A stretch of 47,772 bases of DNA from Mucidula mucida (Eukaryota; Basidiomycota; Agaricomycetes; Agaricales; Physalacriaceae): the NCBI GenBank assembly GCA_015501055.1, contig JADNYV010000272.1, forward strand, positions 1 through 47,772. The letters are read 5' to 3'. The notes below the pieces were generated by a model. The model did not search any database, was not told the DNA's origin, and saw only the letters and a list, made by a program, of their open reading frames with translations. A program made the position numbers and the translations under genes. Positions 1 through 9,800 of the stretch are shown one piece after another (the stretch's first letter is position 1; every line of letters starts with the position of its first letter).

Positions 1-2594
1 CCCAAGAATCGAGCAGAAAGGATCAGCAGCAACTGGACCGACCGGGATCTTACCACTGCTCAAATTCAATATGCTGCTTGCGACGCGCAGGTTGCCTTAC
101 AGCTATTCAACGAGATTAACAAACTCCCGTGCCCGTTCCTCTGTCCCCCCACCACGCCCGCCGGCTCATCAGTCGTCATACTCAATGATACGAACTCTAA
201 AATTGTTGCTCGTGGTTCCATCCGAGCTCTCACTTCAAGCGAACATGTCGATGAAATCAATCTCACACCGACACGTATTGCGATCACCGTATCTGAGGTG
301 GTTGTTCCTGGTACATCATGAGCCAGCTCACAAACGCGCACTAAATAGCTTTGGCGAGGTACCCTTTGATGTGGTATGTCATCGCAGTCATGTTCGCATC
401 GTAGACGTTACACCGCCGCCACCGCTTCCGCCACCATTGCTGCCACCGCCGCCATCTGCTCCAGCAGATCTTCCGGGCCCTATCGCTATTGACTCAACCC
501 CAACTATAACCCAGACAACATCGTCTATTCCGATGATGGGTGTGCCGGATGATGATATTATCAGTCTTGGGGAACTTCTTCGTCAATGCGACCTCGTTTC
601 CGATCCAGGTCAACTACACGATTTGGATCAGCACATACCGGCCTTGGCGGACCTGAACAGCAAAGAGATTGAAGCGTTGCTTGGATCTCGTGATGTACCA
701 TTGGAGGAATACGCTCACCTTGTGCGTAGTCGAGTTCTCAAGGATGCATTTCATCTACTCGACATGATTTATATATCACGAGTCCACGGCCTACGTATCC
801 CATTTGCCCAGGCGTTTCGTGATGCGCTTTTTATTCCTAATATCAAGGATAAAGCTCGCATTGAAGTGTGGCTCCGGACGAAGAATCTGAAATGGGAGGA
901 TATGCTCCGCTACAAGTCCGCCTGGTTGTGGCGCCACTGTCGCCGTACCATTCCTCCCCCAGAAGTGCTCTATCCATTGGTGTACGATGTCTTGCATACT
1001 TGGGGGGCACTGAAAGATGCTAAAACGGGCCTGCCGCTCTTCAATGCATCTGCTTGGCAGACGGCAAAGAACATTCTTGACCTCGTACGGAATGGGTATG
1101 TCTCTGATCCTCCTGGAGTCACGCTGTACTACTGCATCGGACTTGATGCTGAGGCGAATGGTCTGCCTATCTATCGCTGTATTCGAGGAACCAACATGAC
1201 TGAAGGTGGTGTTCATACACACCTCCGTTCTCGACTTCCAACAAGCGGGGTGTCAGTTCGTCACATGCGAGCATGCTTACTTGACTTCGTGTTGCGGCAT
1301 AATCTTCTTGTAAGTACAAACATGAACTTGCCTTCTTGAAGTGCTCTGATAATTCTATAATAGGTTGGTACCTACAACTCAACGGGAAAGAAGTACCGTG
1401 GACACGATTCAATATGGCTTACGAATGAAATTCAAGAGCTGGAGATCACCCTTTCCGAACGCTTTTCTAATACGAAACCAAGCAATCCTTCCTGGGTAAA
1501 CGGTAATCTCTATCAACAGACCACTGAGGAGGTGGGGATTCTCCGTATCCCAGAGTCTACACGGATAGAAGCATGCATGCAGCCATTCGATACAACTCTC
1601 GATGGTAAACAAAAGCAGGGCTATCTCGCACGCCTACAGGGAACGAGCAAGGCGGTGCTACCTCTACATACTGCCGTCGAACGGAAGCTCTTCAGCGAAC
1701 TCATGCGAACATGTTCTGACTTCACGTCAACAAGCGGCAACATTCATTCGAAGGCAGTCCAGGTCTGGAACCGACGTGCTCACAATGACCCGGACATATT
1801 CTATAAGGTATCTTCGTTTAATCTATGTAGTACCTATGCTTATACCTCATAAAGCTTTCGGAACAGCTTACGGCTTACTTCAGTGGCGACTGGAAATCTA
1901 ATGCGAATACTCGGTTATCACTCTCGCAGGCATTTAGCAAGACTCAGCCTCTCCAACAACAACTACATGATCCAAAGCGATCCAAGAAGATTATTGCCAC
2001 CAGTTCAGGTCCGCTGATTCCTCATCGCGTCACCCAGGGCTATCAGAGTCTTGATGAGAACATGGAAATCACACATGGAAATCAGCCGTACATTTCTCAC
2101 AGATGGACATCTTGTATCATGTTAATTCATTGGTGATTTAGATCAACTTCTTCAGGATCTACAGAGTCTATGTCAATGTCTACAACGTCTTTGCCAATTG
2201 CGCCACAAGTTCATAGTGCAGGGTATGTTGAGTCTCTGAATTCTCAGGGTTGATCTCCTTCTAACTTACCGTGACCAGGAGCTTGTATCCGGCATCGGAC
2301 GTATCAACGCCAGCTCCGGTCAATCCGATGGTGGTCTTAAGCCGCAAGCGCGCGTTAGAAGCACAACCCGATCAACCAAACAAAAAGGAGAGAAAGGAGC
2401 GAGCTTGTCGACGCTGTGGGCGTGAGAGTGGTTGTAACGGTAGACAGGCATGGTATCGATGCCAGTATGCATGCCGCGACTGTGGTGAGCGAAGTGTTCG
2501 CGCATGTGCGGGACGTCAAGCCAACAGTCCAAAAAAGAGAAGTTGTGGACCACGCGAAATACCTGCAGCCGCAGCTCGTCATGTTATTTCATAG
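1..2594 (+). CDS. 3'-5' exonuclease-domain protein with Cys-rich C-terminus (5' partial, one frameshift)
   Basis: The window opens inside the gene. Frame 1 (1-321) reads the end of a DEDDy-type 3'-5' exonuclease domain of the WRN/RNase D class, with the motif YAACDAQVALQLF around residues 24-36. It then stops at 319-321, while the protein continues in frame 2 (HHEPAHKRALNSFG from about 314), so one base is gained or lost near 305-318. A proline-rich linker follows (about 413-480), then a long region typical of uncharacterised Agaricomycete proteins, including EGGVH and RHNLLVGTYN. Introns fit at 1310-1363, 1808-1854, 2088-2141 and 2223-2278; all are GT...AG and keep phase. The last exon (2279-2594) ends in a Cys cluster, CRRCGRESGC...CQYACRDC, likely zinc-binding. 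The role is not known: the nuclease fold is recognisable, but substrate and pathway are not. The frameshift may be a sequence error. The family assignment is confident; activity is not. Confidence 0.8.
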
Positions 2595-2998
2595 CCTACC
2601 TTATTATCTTAGTCCGACTTCTACCAAATCCATTGTTCTGCCTCGCATGGTTTCGACGAGGCAAGGACCCTTTTTCCTTATTGAGACAGTAAATGGACTC
2701 GGCAATGCGGCAGACCGGTGACTTTCGGAAAACGCCATCCACTAGCGTTCCAAAAAGGCAATCTCTCACGAATTTCCCGCTCCCGACAGCTATCAGCGTT
2801 TGCTAACGGCTGCTGATGCTACTGACCCCGTAAAAATTCCCAAACGGAGCTTTGTGATGGTATGGAACATATGGCTTGCAACGTAAATGTATCAGACTCT
2901 CAGTCGCTCTCTTTCTCCCTTTTTCTTCTTCCTCTCTTTCCTTTTTTGGTTTTCTTTCTTTTTTTATTTTTTCACCCACAACATCGCTATCGAGCCCA
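2595..2998. other. Intergenic, with a pyrimidine-rich tract
   Basis: No gene is seen. About 2889-2975 is strongly C/T-rich (runs of ctttttctt type) and sits directly outside the outer edge of the left inverted-repeat arm. Such tracts are common in fungal promoters, but no intact gene starts just downstream, so it may simply be the junction of a rearrangement. Confidence 0.5.
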
Positions 2999-3148
2999 GA
3001 GTATGAGCAATTGCATGCGATTAAGCGACCGTTCGGTAGTGAACTTCGGACCAATTTTGTTGAAGAAGGCGAAGAAGATGTTGATGACGACCCAGAAGAC
3101 GAAGGAGATTGGGACGATGACGAGATCATAGAATCTTCACTTGAATGA
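2999..3148 (+). pseudogene. Truncated C-terminal tail of a FunK1-like kinase
   Basis: The last 50 or so residues (EYEQLHAIKRPFGSEL, then a highly acidic EEGEEDVDDDPEDEGDWDDDE stretch ending IIESSLE) match the C-terminus of the kinase copy at 14229-15591. Nothing upstream of about 2999 resembles the kinase. This is therefore a cut-off gene end: the outer edge of the left inverted-repeat arm falls inside the last exon of a kinase gene that survives whole on the other side. It is not expected to make a product. Confidence 0.75.
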
Positions 3149-3492
3149 ATGTAAATTTCTTAGACAACCATAATGTATGATTCAGCGAAGAGTTTTTCTA
3201 CGTGATAATTGAAGGACTTGGAACGGTAGCCAGTTCGAATCAAATGTTGTCCGAGTCTGAGCCCGCAACTTAATACGGCGCATTGAGTCAATACATTCGT
3301 TGACTTGGCCGAATGCACAACAAAATCTTTTGGTCAACGCCGCCGGTGACCGGTCCGGGGTCGCCTTTCCCTACTTACCACCATCTTCCAACAAACCAAG
3401 CACCAAACACGGAAGCCGGAACACTCCCCTGACGCAAACTGCCAATCACGTATCCTGGCCGTTGACTCTCGAACGCGATTGACGCGCTCCAG
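3149..3492. other. Spacer between the kinase tail and kinase copy 1
   Basis: No separate gene is recognised. A 60-codon open stretch at 3300-3482 is conserved in arm B (13904-14086), but the arms are near-identical throughout, so that is not independent evidence of coding. It may be 5' exon or leader sequence of kinase copy 1. Confidence 0.4.
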
Positions 3493-4611
3493 ATGCAGAA
3501 CCGTGGTGGTACTTCACTGGACAGCGAGCATTTGGCGCGACAGCGTGTGCTCAACAAGCCTTGGTCAAAAATAGAGCTTTTCCCCACTCAAACCCGTGGA
3601 ACTCGTGGCTTTGTCGCCGTTGACGAAAAATCTTCCATCCGTGATACATGGCGCGCCGTGTACTTGTCTGAAATTGAAGACAGTGCTGCACTAGTTAAAT
3701 GTAAAGGTCTTGCCTCGGTAGATCACTCTATCCCGATTATGCCCCATCCACGCTATATCATCCTCGACGCCATTCGAACACCTCTCACCGAATTTTCATC
3801 GACACACGCGTTGGTTTCTTGTGTTCTTCATGCTGTTCTAGGTGAGCCGTTCTTTATCGAACATGAAGCCATCACTTAACGTCTACTGCAGCTCATAAGA
3901 CTGCGTACACGCTCCTGCCTGAAGAGTACCGCCCCGAAATCTCCTTGGGCAACATAGCTTTTGCGCAAGAACCAGATGGTACTTCCACCGGCCTCCTCGT
4001 TGACTGGGACGTCACCAAGTACGATGACAATGCTGAAGACAGGCCTTGCGGACTCATGGTGTGTATAAATTGTATACAGATAACTATTGTCTGACTGTTT
4101 GCGTACAGGGTACCCTACATTTCAAAGCTGCTCGTCTGTGCAGGGCGTCGCCTCCGCCTCACTCAATGGGAGATGACGTGGAATCGTTCGTCCTTCTATT
4201 ACTCTGGATGGCTGCTCGATTCGCCCCAACCAAAATGACACCTGCTGATCGTGGCAGCGTCCTTGCGATGTTTGAAGTTGGTTCAAGCAAGACGGCTATG
4301 ATTCGTGGGGGACAGATAGCGTTGTCGACATGAAGCTCTTATCCTCAGATTTTATACGGGTGCTGGCACGTGTCATAAAAAAATTTATGTGGCGATACAA
4401 GGAGTTGGATCCTCTTGAGGAGGACAAGGCCAAGGCGGAGGGGGAGCTTAGAGGACGACGAGCTCTGCTGGAGGGTCATGGCTGGCTTGTCAACATCCTC
4501 AGTGACGCGTTGCAGAATGAGGCTTGGGCGAACGACACCGACGGTTCGAGAAAGGCGCAGACTGTTGAGCGGCCGAGTCGCGTTTGGTTACGCGGAGTTG
4601 ATTTGTTCTGA
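3493..4611 (+). pseudogene. FunK1-like fungal protein kinase, copy 1 (frameshifted)
   Basis: Exons 3493-3841, 3892-4058 and 4109-4611, with 50-bp introns between, encode the C-terminal half of a fungal-type (FunK1) protein kinase. Visible signs are GTRGFVAV...DTWRAV, then EISLGNIAF where a kinase has its catalytic loop, LLVDWDV in place of DFG, then GTLHFKAARLC and DDVESFVLLLLWMA, which is the FunK1 signature region. The catalytic-loop Asp is not present in the usual HRD form (YRPEIS). The run of G at 4307-4311 is five long against six in the arm-B copy, which shifts the frame after MIRGG and stops the protein early. The copy ends 120 bp from, and convergent with, the Pro-rich gene. It is a pseudogene unless the lost G is a sequence error. 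Family: moderately sure. Confidence 0.7.
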
Positions 4612-4731
4612 GAGTGAACTTTCTTTCGCCGTGGAAAGGCTGCATACTCAGAACCTGCATGTATACATGGTAAGTACCAACTACTACAATTACTTTACGC
4701 TCATTCATATTGAACACAGTTCTATTCCTCT

Positions 4732-5768
4732 TCAAATTGTATGGTCGTTCCTAAAGAAGAGATCATTGCGTTCGTGATACTCTGTCTTCCAGATGCCCGA
4801 ACATCTCTTCTTATGCATTTTCCAGATCTGCATCCGTTTTGGCGGGCTGTTGGTCCCGTCCGACGCTACTGTCCGGCTGCATCCTTTACAGACAAGACCG
4901 CGCATGTTGCTCTTTTCAAGATCCACCCAGCGGTCGTTCGTGACCCAGTGTTCTAAATTTCCGACGTTGGGAAAGTACCGAAACTTGCCCCATGTTCTGG
5001 CGACGGGTCCATCTCGCACGAGCTGCAGGCTTTCTTCGACGGATTTGGGTTTTCTACAATCGGCGTTCAGCGTTAGGGGAATTTTCACTAATGATAGACG
5101 TACTTCAAATTTGACTTTGGCTGACCCAGGACAGCAGCCTTCGCGGAAGGCCCAGACGGGCGCCGGAGAAACTTCACGCCTTGCTTCACTCCTCGCCGCG
5201 TAGGCGCGGCTAGCGGTAGACTAAGCATCGACTCGCCGTAAAATGCGTTCTCTCGGCGGAGGGGACGAGCGCTGAGCAAGGGGAGATGTTCGTTCCTTGG
5301 GAGGTGTTTCCAGAACGCGTATGTTCGCCTGAGAGGCCGTAGGAATCGAAGCCGCTGAAAGTCTGCCTCGCCATATAGGGCGCTTTCCCGTTGTAGAGGT
5401 AGTGTGGCGAAGCGACTTCGGCGGCGGGGAGGGACTATGGAGACGGGTGATGTGTCGCATCGCTGAAGTGGCGGTTGGGCCCTGACATTGGAGGGCTGGA
5501 TTTGTTGGTGCTGGGGTCTTGGAGGAGGCTGAGCGAAAGCCATTGCTGATTGGCGCGTGAGAGGCGCTGGATTTCCTTGTCCTTGTGGGGGCACTGGCTG
5601 TCTTTGGACTCCGAGGCCCTCATCGCTTTCGAGTTGAGGCTGGGGTGGCGGCGGTAGGATCACGGTCATCCTGTCCTGACGCCTGAGGGTTGACTTATTG
5701 TCCGGCTGGTGGTGTTTGGATTTCGAAGGTGGGTTGTCGCAGTGGTGGTTTGAGAGAGTGATACTCAT
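4732..5768 (-). CDS. Pro-rich protein with C-terminal Cys/His motif, arm A copy (intact)
   Basis: Two exons (5768-5104 and 5053-4732) join across a 50-bp GT...AG intron to give 328 residues with no interruption. The N-terminal half is low-complexity and rich in Pro, Gln and Arg and probably disordered. A semi-repeated module follows (RRSRFATLPL, LRRTYAFWKHLPRN). The C-terminal 100 residues look folded: WGKFRYFPNVGNLEHW, then RGLVCKGCSRTV...MHKKRC. The CxxC followed by HxxxC spacing suggests a small zinc-binding unit like those in uncharacterised Agaricomycete proteins that may bind DNA; this is inference. No enzyme motif is seen. The start ATG (5766-5768) is ATA in the arm-B copy. It is convergent with kinase copy 1. 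Confidence 0.65.
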
Positions 5769-6285
5769 TGCTTTGTTCAGTGTGGCTTTTTATTGCTGTA
5801 GACACGTGACATGACCATTGTTGTGTGGCCAGCCGCGTGGCCGACGATTTCGCACACAAAGGGTCGCCTGTTTGTGATGTTGCTCATTTACTCTTCGCCG
5901 CGTACTTTTTTGATAAGTTGATTCATACTTGACAGGAGTGCGCCACACTAGCTACATCTCGATTTATCGGCCACACCAAATGTGGGCTATAATGCCAAAG
6001 GCAGGTCTGTATTACGATACAGTCCTTCCTGAAACGCTACCATTCAGATGGATCCCTACGCAAGAATGGATCGTTTGACCTCCGTTCGAACCTGCGATGT
6101 CACGCTGATTATCTCGATCGGCAGTGCTCGTTTGTATGTTTATGTGTACGCGACGCGTTTTCTTCACGTCCAGAACCATCCAGGCATGCACATCCATCTT
6201 CATGTGATATCAACACGACTGTGGGTTGCCGGATGACCACCACCTTGGCGTGTCCTCCATCTAATGGCTGTTGGCTATCACCACC
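5769..6285. other. Upstream region shared by both arms, then the arm edge
   Basis: This is the likely promoter side of the Pro-rich gene. Homology with 11164-11640 continues, with more substitutions and indels than in the coding core, up to the arm edge at 6244. No tRNA or further reading frame is supported. Confidence 0.4.
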
Positions 6286-7209
6286 ATGATGTTGGTTCGT
6301 TCCTGGAGACGCTTCAATGCTAAATTTTCGCGCGCATTGGCTCGTCTTATTCGCTCGGTGTGGAGAGGTGAGTGTTGAACATTGACTGTAACTTGATGTT
6401 CATTGACATCAATAATAATAGTTAGTCTTGGGCCCTATATATTCATCAAACGGTCAAGGTTCCCAGACGTTGAAGTCGCATCCATGAACTTCGTTCGTCA
6501 ACGAACGACTATCCCAATACCTCGCGTCCTCGCTGTTATCCCGTACAGAAAACACCGCTACATCTTCATGACGCGACTCGCTGGTGTGGAAATCGGACAC
6601 GCGTCGGTCTGGGAGTCGTTTCCCCCTTCAAAACGGGACGCCATTCTGTCGCAGATGCGTGACATCGTCAGTCAACTGCGCGCGATAGGCCCGCCGCCTC
6701 GGTCGCCTCCTCTGATCTGCAACGTGCTCGGCGGGCCTGTCATGGACTACCGCCTATGCGCTGAACCCTCCGGCCGTATCGCGACGAGGAGGAAATGAAC
6801 ACTCAGATCCGCCTTGGCATGTCCGGGAAGCATCGCCCACCTGCGCGGCATACCCCCGCGGTTTGTGGACGATATCAAAAAGTCGCATGCGCTTAGACAT
6901 CCCATTGTGTTTACACATAACGATATTGCGCTACGGAATATCATGGTAGATGGCGACCGGGTGACGGGGCTTATTGATTGGGAGTGCGCGGGGTGGTTTC
7001 CGGCGCACTGGGAGTATGTGAAGACGTGCTGGGGGGATTATTTTCCGGAGGGGGAGTTTGCGAGGGATATTGGGAGGTTTGTGCCGAGGTATGAGTTTGA
7101 GGATTGGGTTGATAATGTTGTTGGGTGGGGGCGTGAGGAGTGGGATGAGGAGTTGGAGAGGAGGTTTGACAGGTGTAATCTATTTGGTGAGGGTAATGTT
7201 AACCGCTGA
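6286..7209 (+). pseudogene. APH-fold phosphotransferase (aminoglycoside phosphotransferase-like), interrupted
   Basis: Exon 1 (6286-6367) and a clean 54-bp intron (6368-6421) lead into a kinase-like fold: VSLGPYIFIKRS, then IPIPRVLAV and YIFMTRLAGVEI. The C-terminal part has the family's catalytic loop HNDIALRNIMV and the metal-binding IDWECAG, so active-site residues are kept. Between them the frame stops at TGA 6796-6798. The expected family sequence PYRDEEEMNTQIRLGM is readable in another frame from about 6775, so two compensating single-base shifts (about 6773 and 6840) explain the break better than a new stop codon. Fungal APH proteins of this kind are numerous and mostly of unknown substrate; antibiotic resistance is not implied. 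The gene starts 42 bp past the inner edge of arm A. Confidence 0.75.
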
Positions 7210-7514
7210 CACGCCGATTAGAAACCTAGTTGGAGCATTTAACGCTTGGTCTCTCCATTCTGAGCGTCTCTGAGTCCACGATTTCTTCGCTTGCTTCCTC
7301 ACATCGTGCTGGCCCTTCGCATATCGGACAACCTGGAAGATCGCCACTTCGGGCCGGAGCCGAGAACCTACAGCTCCGATATGCCGTTTGTGACCTCACT
7401 TAACACGCATCTTGCACGCCTCTCTCTTTAGCTCTCACTACCACCATCTCGAAAGTCGGTATCTTGCTGCTCGAGGCGGTTCTGTAGCTGATTAGTGCTT
7501 CATCTAGGCTCCCC
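7210..7514. other. Intergenic
   Basis: No gene is supported. A minus-strand open stretch (7400-7744) overlaps the plus-strand hypothetical gene and lacks any recognisable domain, so it was not called. Confidence 0.4.
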
Positions 7515-8470
7515 ATGTCGTCTGATTCGGTCTTACACGCGATACCAAGGCCAACGAACGATGACACGTCGTCAACAATAACAGCAATCGCGTCGTATTT
7601 CCACTTACCAAAGCCATCTACGGAATCTACAAGGCGTTTTGACGACGAAGAATTTACGCGCTTTTTGACGCACTTGACGCGAAGAAACACGTTCCAGTCA
7701 TCAGTCAACGCGACGACGCGCGTCATCGCCGACGATGAGTACAACAGATTGCTATCGACAAGTCCTAGATATAGCCACTCGTCAGTCTTCGCCGTGCATG
7801 GCTACCACTTTTGTAGACACCCGACTTTGCCTCGCAGGCTTCTCTACCAAAGCCACAAGGAGCTCATCGTTCCCCGCCTAAGCGAGATCTCTACTATCAT
7901 TCGATCGTTTATGTTCTTTTCCCTGAGATACTCGATGCGCGCGATTTGCACCTCAAGATTTGTGAAATGTACGCGTTCATACCGCTCGATGCTATCGTTG
8001 AATTGGTTCGACGCGAACGCATCCTCTCTTCTTCCGCGTCCCCAGTTTGTAGAGCGCGATCTAGGGCTCCGTCTCCTTCACCTTCTCGCTTCAGCTGCGG
8101 CGGGCTCGGAGTCGATACGCCGCCTGGCATTTCACCCGCCAAGTCCCGTGGAATTGACCCTCGACTTCTTGCTCATCGGAGTCCATTGGTTGCTGTTGAG
8201 AATCAGCGCCCCTCTGGTAGTGGGGCTGGATCCAAGAGACCTAGGCGAGCGGAAGACACGGAGAACGTGGAAGTTGTGAAGAAGCCGCGGCGCAGGTCGT
8301 TGGTGTCTATGATGCAGATACCCGTTGCGGAGAGAATGGAGAAGCGCGCGAAGTGGCGCGCGACGGCCAAGTTGATGGAGCGTGTTATGGATCGACCTGA
8401 GATGGACTCGGAGGAGGAGGAGGGTGTTGCGATGTTGCTCATGTTGGGGAAGGGGCGTCGGATGTATTAG
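7515..8470 (+). CDS. Hypothetical protein (one frameshift)
   Basis: An open frame from ATG 7515 gives about 125 residues (start MSSDSVLHAIPRPTN). From about 7893 the better frame is the next one, reading IVYVLFPEILDARDLHLKI and on to a stop at 8470. One missing base joins the two into about 310 residues. The C-terminal third is Ser/Pro/Arg-rich, with basic clusters that could be nuclear signals (SKRPRRAED, KKPRRRSLV), and ends acidic then basic. I do not recognise the family and give no function. It lies 236 bp upstream of IMP3 on the same strand. The opposite strand is also partly open, so the coding claim is moderate. Confidence 0.45.
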
Positions 8471-8706
8471 GTTGGAGGGATTTTTTTGGGTGGATGGATG
8501 GGATATGGACTCGGCATTATGACATACTATGTACATCTAGATAACATTAGGGAAACGATATGTATCAGTAGGCATTCGCTAGCAATATGAATTATGTAGT
8601 ACAACTTGGGAAACTGCTTGACGCGAACTGGTTCCGAAAAGGGACATGATCGAATAATCCTTTCCTCCGACGTCCATCTTCTTCCCTCATCTCCAACTTT
8701 ACCACC

Positions 8707-9517
8707 ATGGTCCGAAAGCTCAAGCATCACGAGCAGAAGCTCCTAAGAAAGTCGACTTTCTGAACGTACATCATTTCACTGTCCTTTATTTTTTTTTCTT
8801 GGCTCACACATGCCTTGCATATAGTGGAACAAGATGCAGGCCTCCGAGAAGTCAAAGTCATGCGACGATACCACATCCAAGACAGGGAGGACTACCACAA
8901 GTGCGATGCGCTGTCCGCCCCAAGTCCGGAGGTGTTAACAAAATGATTGGACAGGTACAACAAGCTCTGCGGATCCTCAATCCTTCGCACACCGGATATC
9001 GCTCTGCCTGCCCAGGATCCCTATCCGTCGCGCATGGAAGCCCAGCTGCTGTCTAAACTATACGACATGGGCGTCATAAACTCAACGCCAAGCTCAGCGA
9101 CGTCGACAAGCTCACCGTCGCCGCGTTCTGCCGCCGCCGTCTCGCGGTGTTATGTGCATGTCTAAAATGGCGGAGACGGTCAGCGCGGTGCGTTCTGCAT
9201 ATTTTGTAAATTGTGTTTAGAGAGATCTGATTCACGTATGGCAGGCAGCACAGTTTATAGAGCAGGGCCATGTACGATCGGACCGGATACTATAACGGAT
9301 CCCGCTTTCTGGTGACGCGGTGCGTGTACATCCATTCGTTCTTTGGGATCTCGTTCATCTTTTGTCTATATAGACGTATGGAAGACTTTGTTACCTGGGT
9401 GGACACGTCCAAGCTCAAGCGTACTATCATGTCCTACAACGACGAGGTTGGTCCAGCTATCATCAAATGAATATCCTATTCACGCCTTTCTAGCTGGACG
9501 ACTACGATTTGCTATAA
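8707..9517 (+). CDS. IMP3: U3 small nucleolar RNP protein IMP3 (nine single-base deletions in this sequence)
   Basis: IMP3 is an S4-domain subunit of the U3 snoRNP/SSU processome, needed in the nucleolus for early pre-18S rRNA cleavage. Six exons are readable: 8707-8765, 8825-8900, 8955-9187, 9245-9319, 9374-9446 and 9494-9517, with GT...AG introns of 47-59 bp. Conserved pieces are the start MVRKLKHHEQKLL, then DREDYHKYNKLCGS, MEAQLLSKLYDMGV, an S4 RNA-binding segment FIEQGHV...TDPAFLVT, and the end MEDFVTWVDTSKLKR...LDDYDLL. The exons sum to 540 nt. Nine one-base losses, near 8751, 8828, 8975, 8979, 9004, 9087, 9149, 9277 and 9306, bring this to 549 nt, or 182 residues, the normal IMP3 length. 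No stop arises by substitution. An essential gene with this pattern suggests sequence errors, although a decayed second copy cannot be excluded. Confidence 0.93.
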
Positions 9518-9800
9518 GCTTTTGCGTGCTCTAGGACGACGATTAGATTCGCCGGCAACGGGATATATGCGCCTGCCGATGGAAGCAAGCGCACCGCCGG
9601 TCAACCACTGGCACGCCTGAAAAATCCTCTACTGCCCACCCATAGTCACAATGTATCCAGGCTTTTGGACCATGCTGCCTTTCAAGTACATTTTGGACGC
9701 GTTCATTCATTTCATGGAATGTCACATTCTGGCACGACTATCAAACGGGCTTCGACCTGGCTGGCTGAATTATGGAACGTCCTTAAGAACAGGAATTCAT
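9518..9800. other. Intergenic between IMP3 and kinase copy 3
   Basis: Nothing recognisable. Short open stretches on both strands have no domain or homology to the neighbouring duplicated genes. Confidence 0.4.

Larger units (their letters stand above)
3002..6244 (+). repeat. Left arm (A) of a large inverted duplication
   Basis: This 3.2-kb segment recurs in reverse complement at about 11164-14376. The core (about 3050-5850 against about 11550-14330) is near-identical over long runs. The outer 50 bp and the inner 400 bp are more diverged and contain indels, for example a 9-nt block at about 3182-3192 absent from arm B. The inner edge is sharp: GGATGACCACCACC at 6231-6244 pairs with 11164-11177. 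The arm holds a kinase tail, kinase copy 1 and the intact Pro-rich gene. It has genes inside and no visible target-site duplication, so a segmental inverted duplication fits better than a pair of transposon ends. Confidence 0.9.

Noticed and set aside
2803..3129. Ser-rich minus-strand protein
   Set aside because: It is the antisense of the acidic kinase tail and the C/T tract; low-complexity composition explains the open frame.
5221..5623. Additional small proteins inside the Pro-rich gene
   Set aside because: These are other-frame shadows of the Pro/Ser-rich exon.
6286..7209. Antibiotic resistance gene
   Set aside because: It is only APH-fold in general; fungal members of this fold are numerous with unknown substrates, and the frame is broken.
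7400..7744. Minus-strand 114-codon gene
   Set aside because: It overlaps the plus-strand hypothetical gene, whose longer frame and basic C-terminus look more coding; neither is certain.
8527..8730. Minus-strand gene overlapping the start of IMP3
   Set aside because: It has no domain and overlaps the clear IMP3 first exon.
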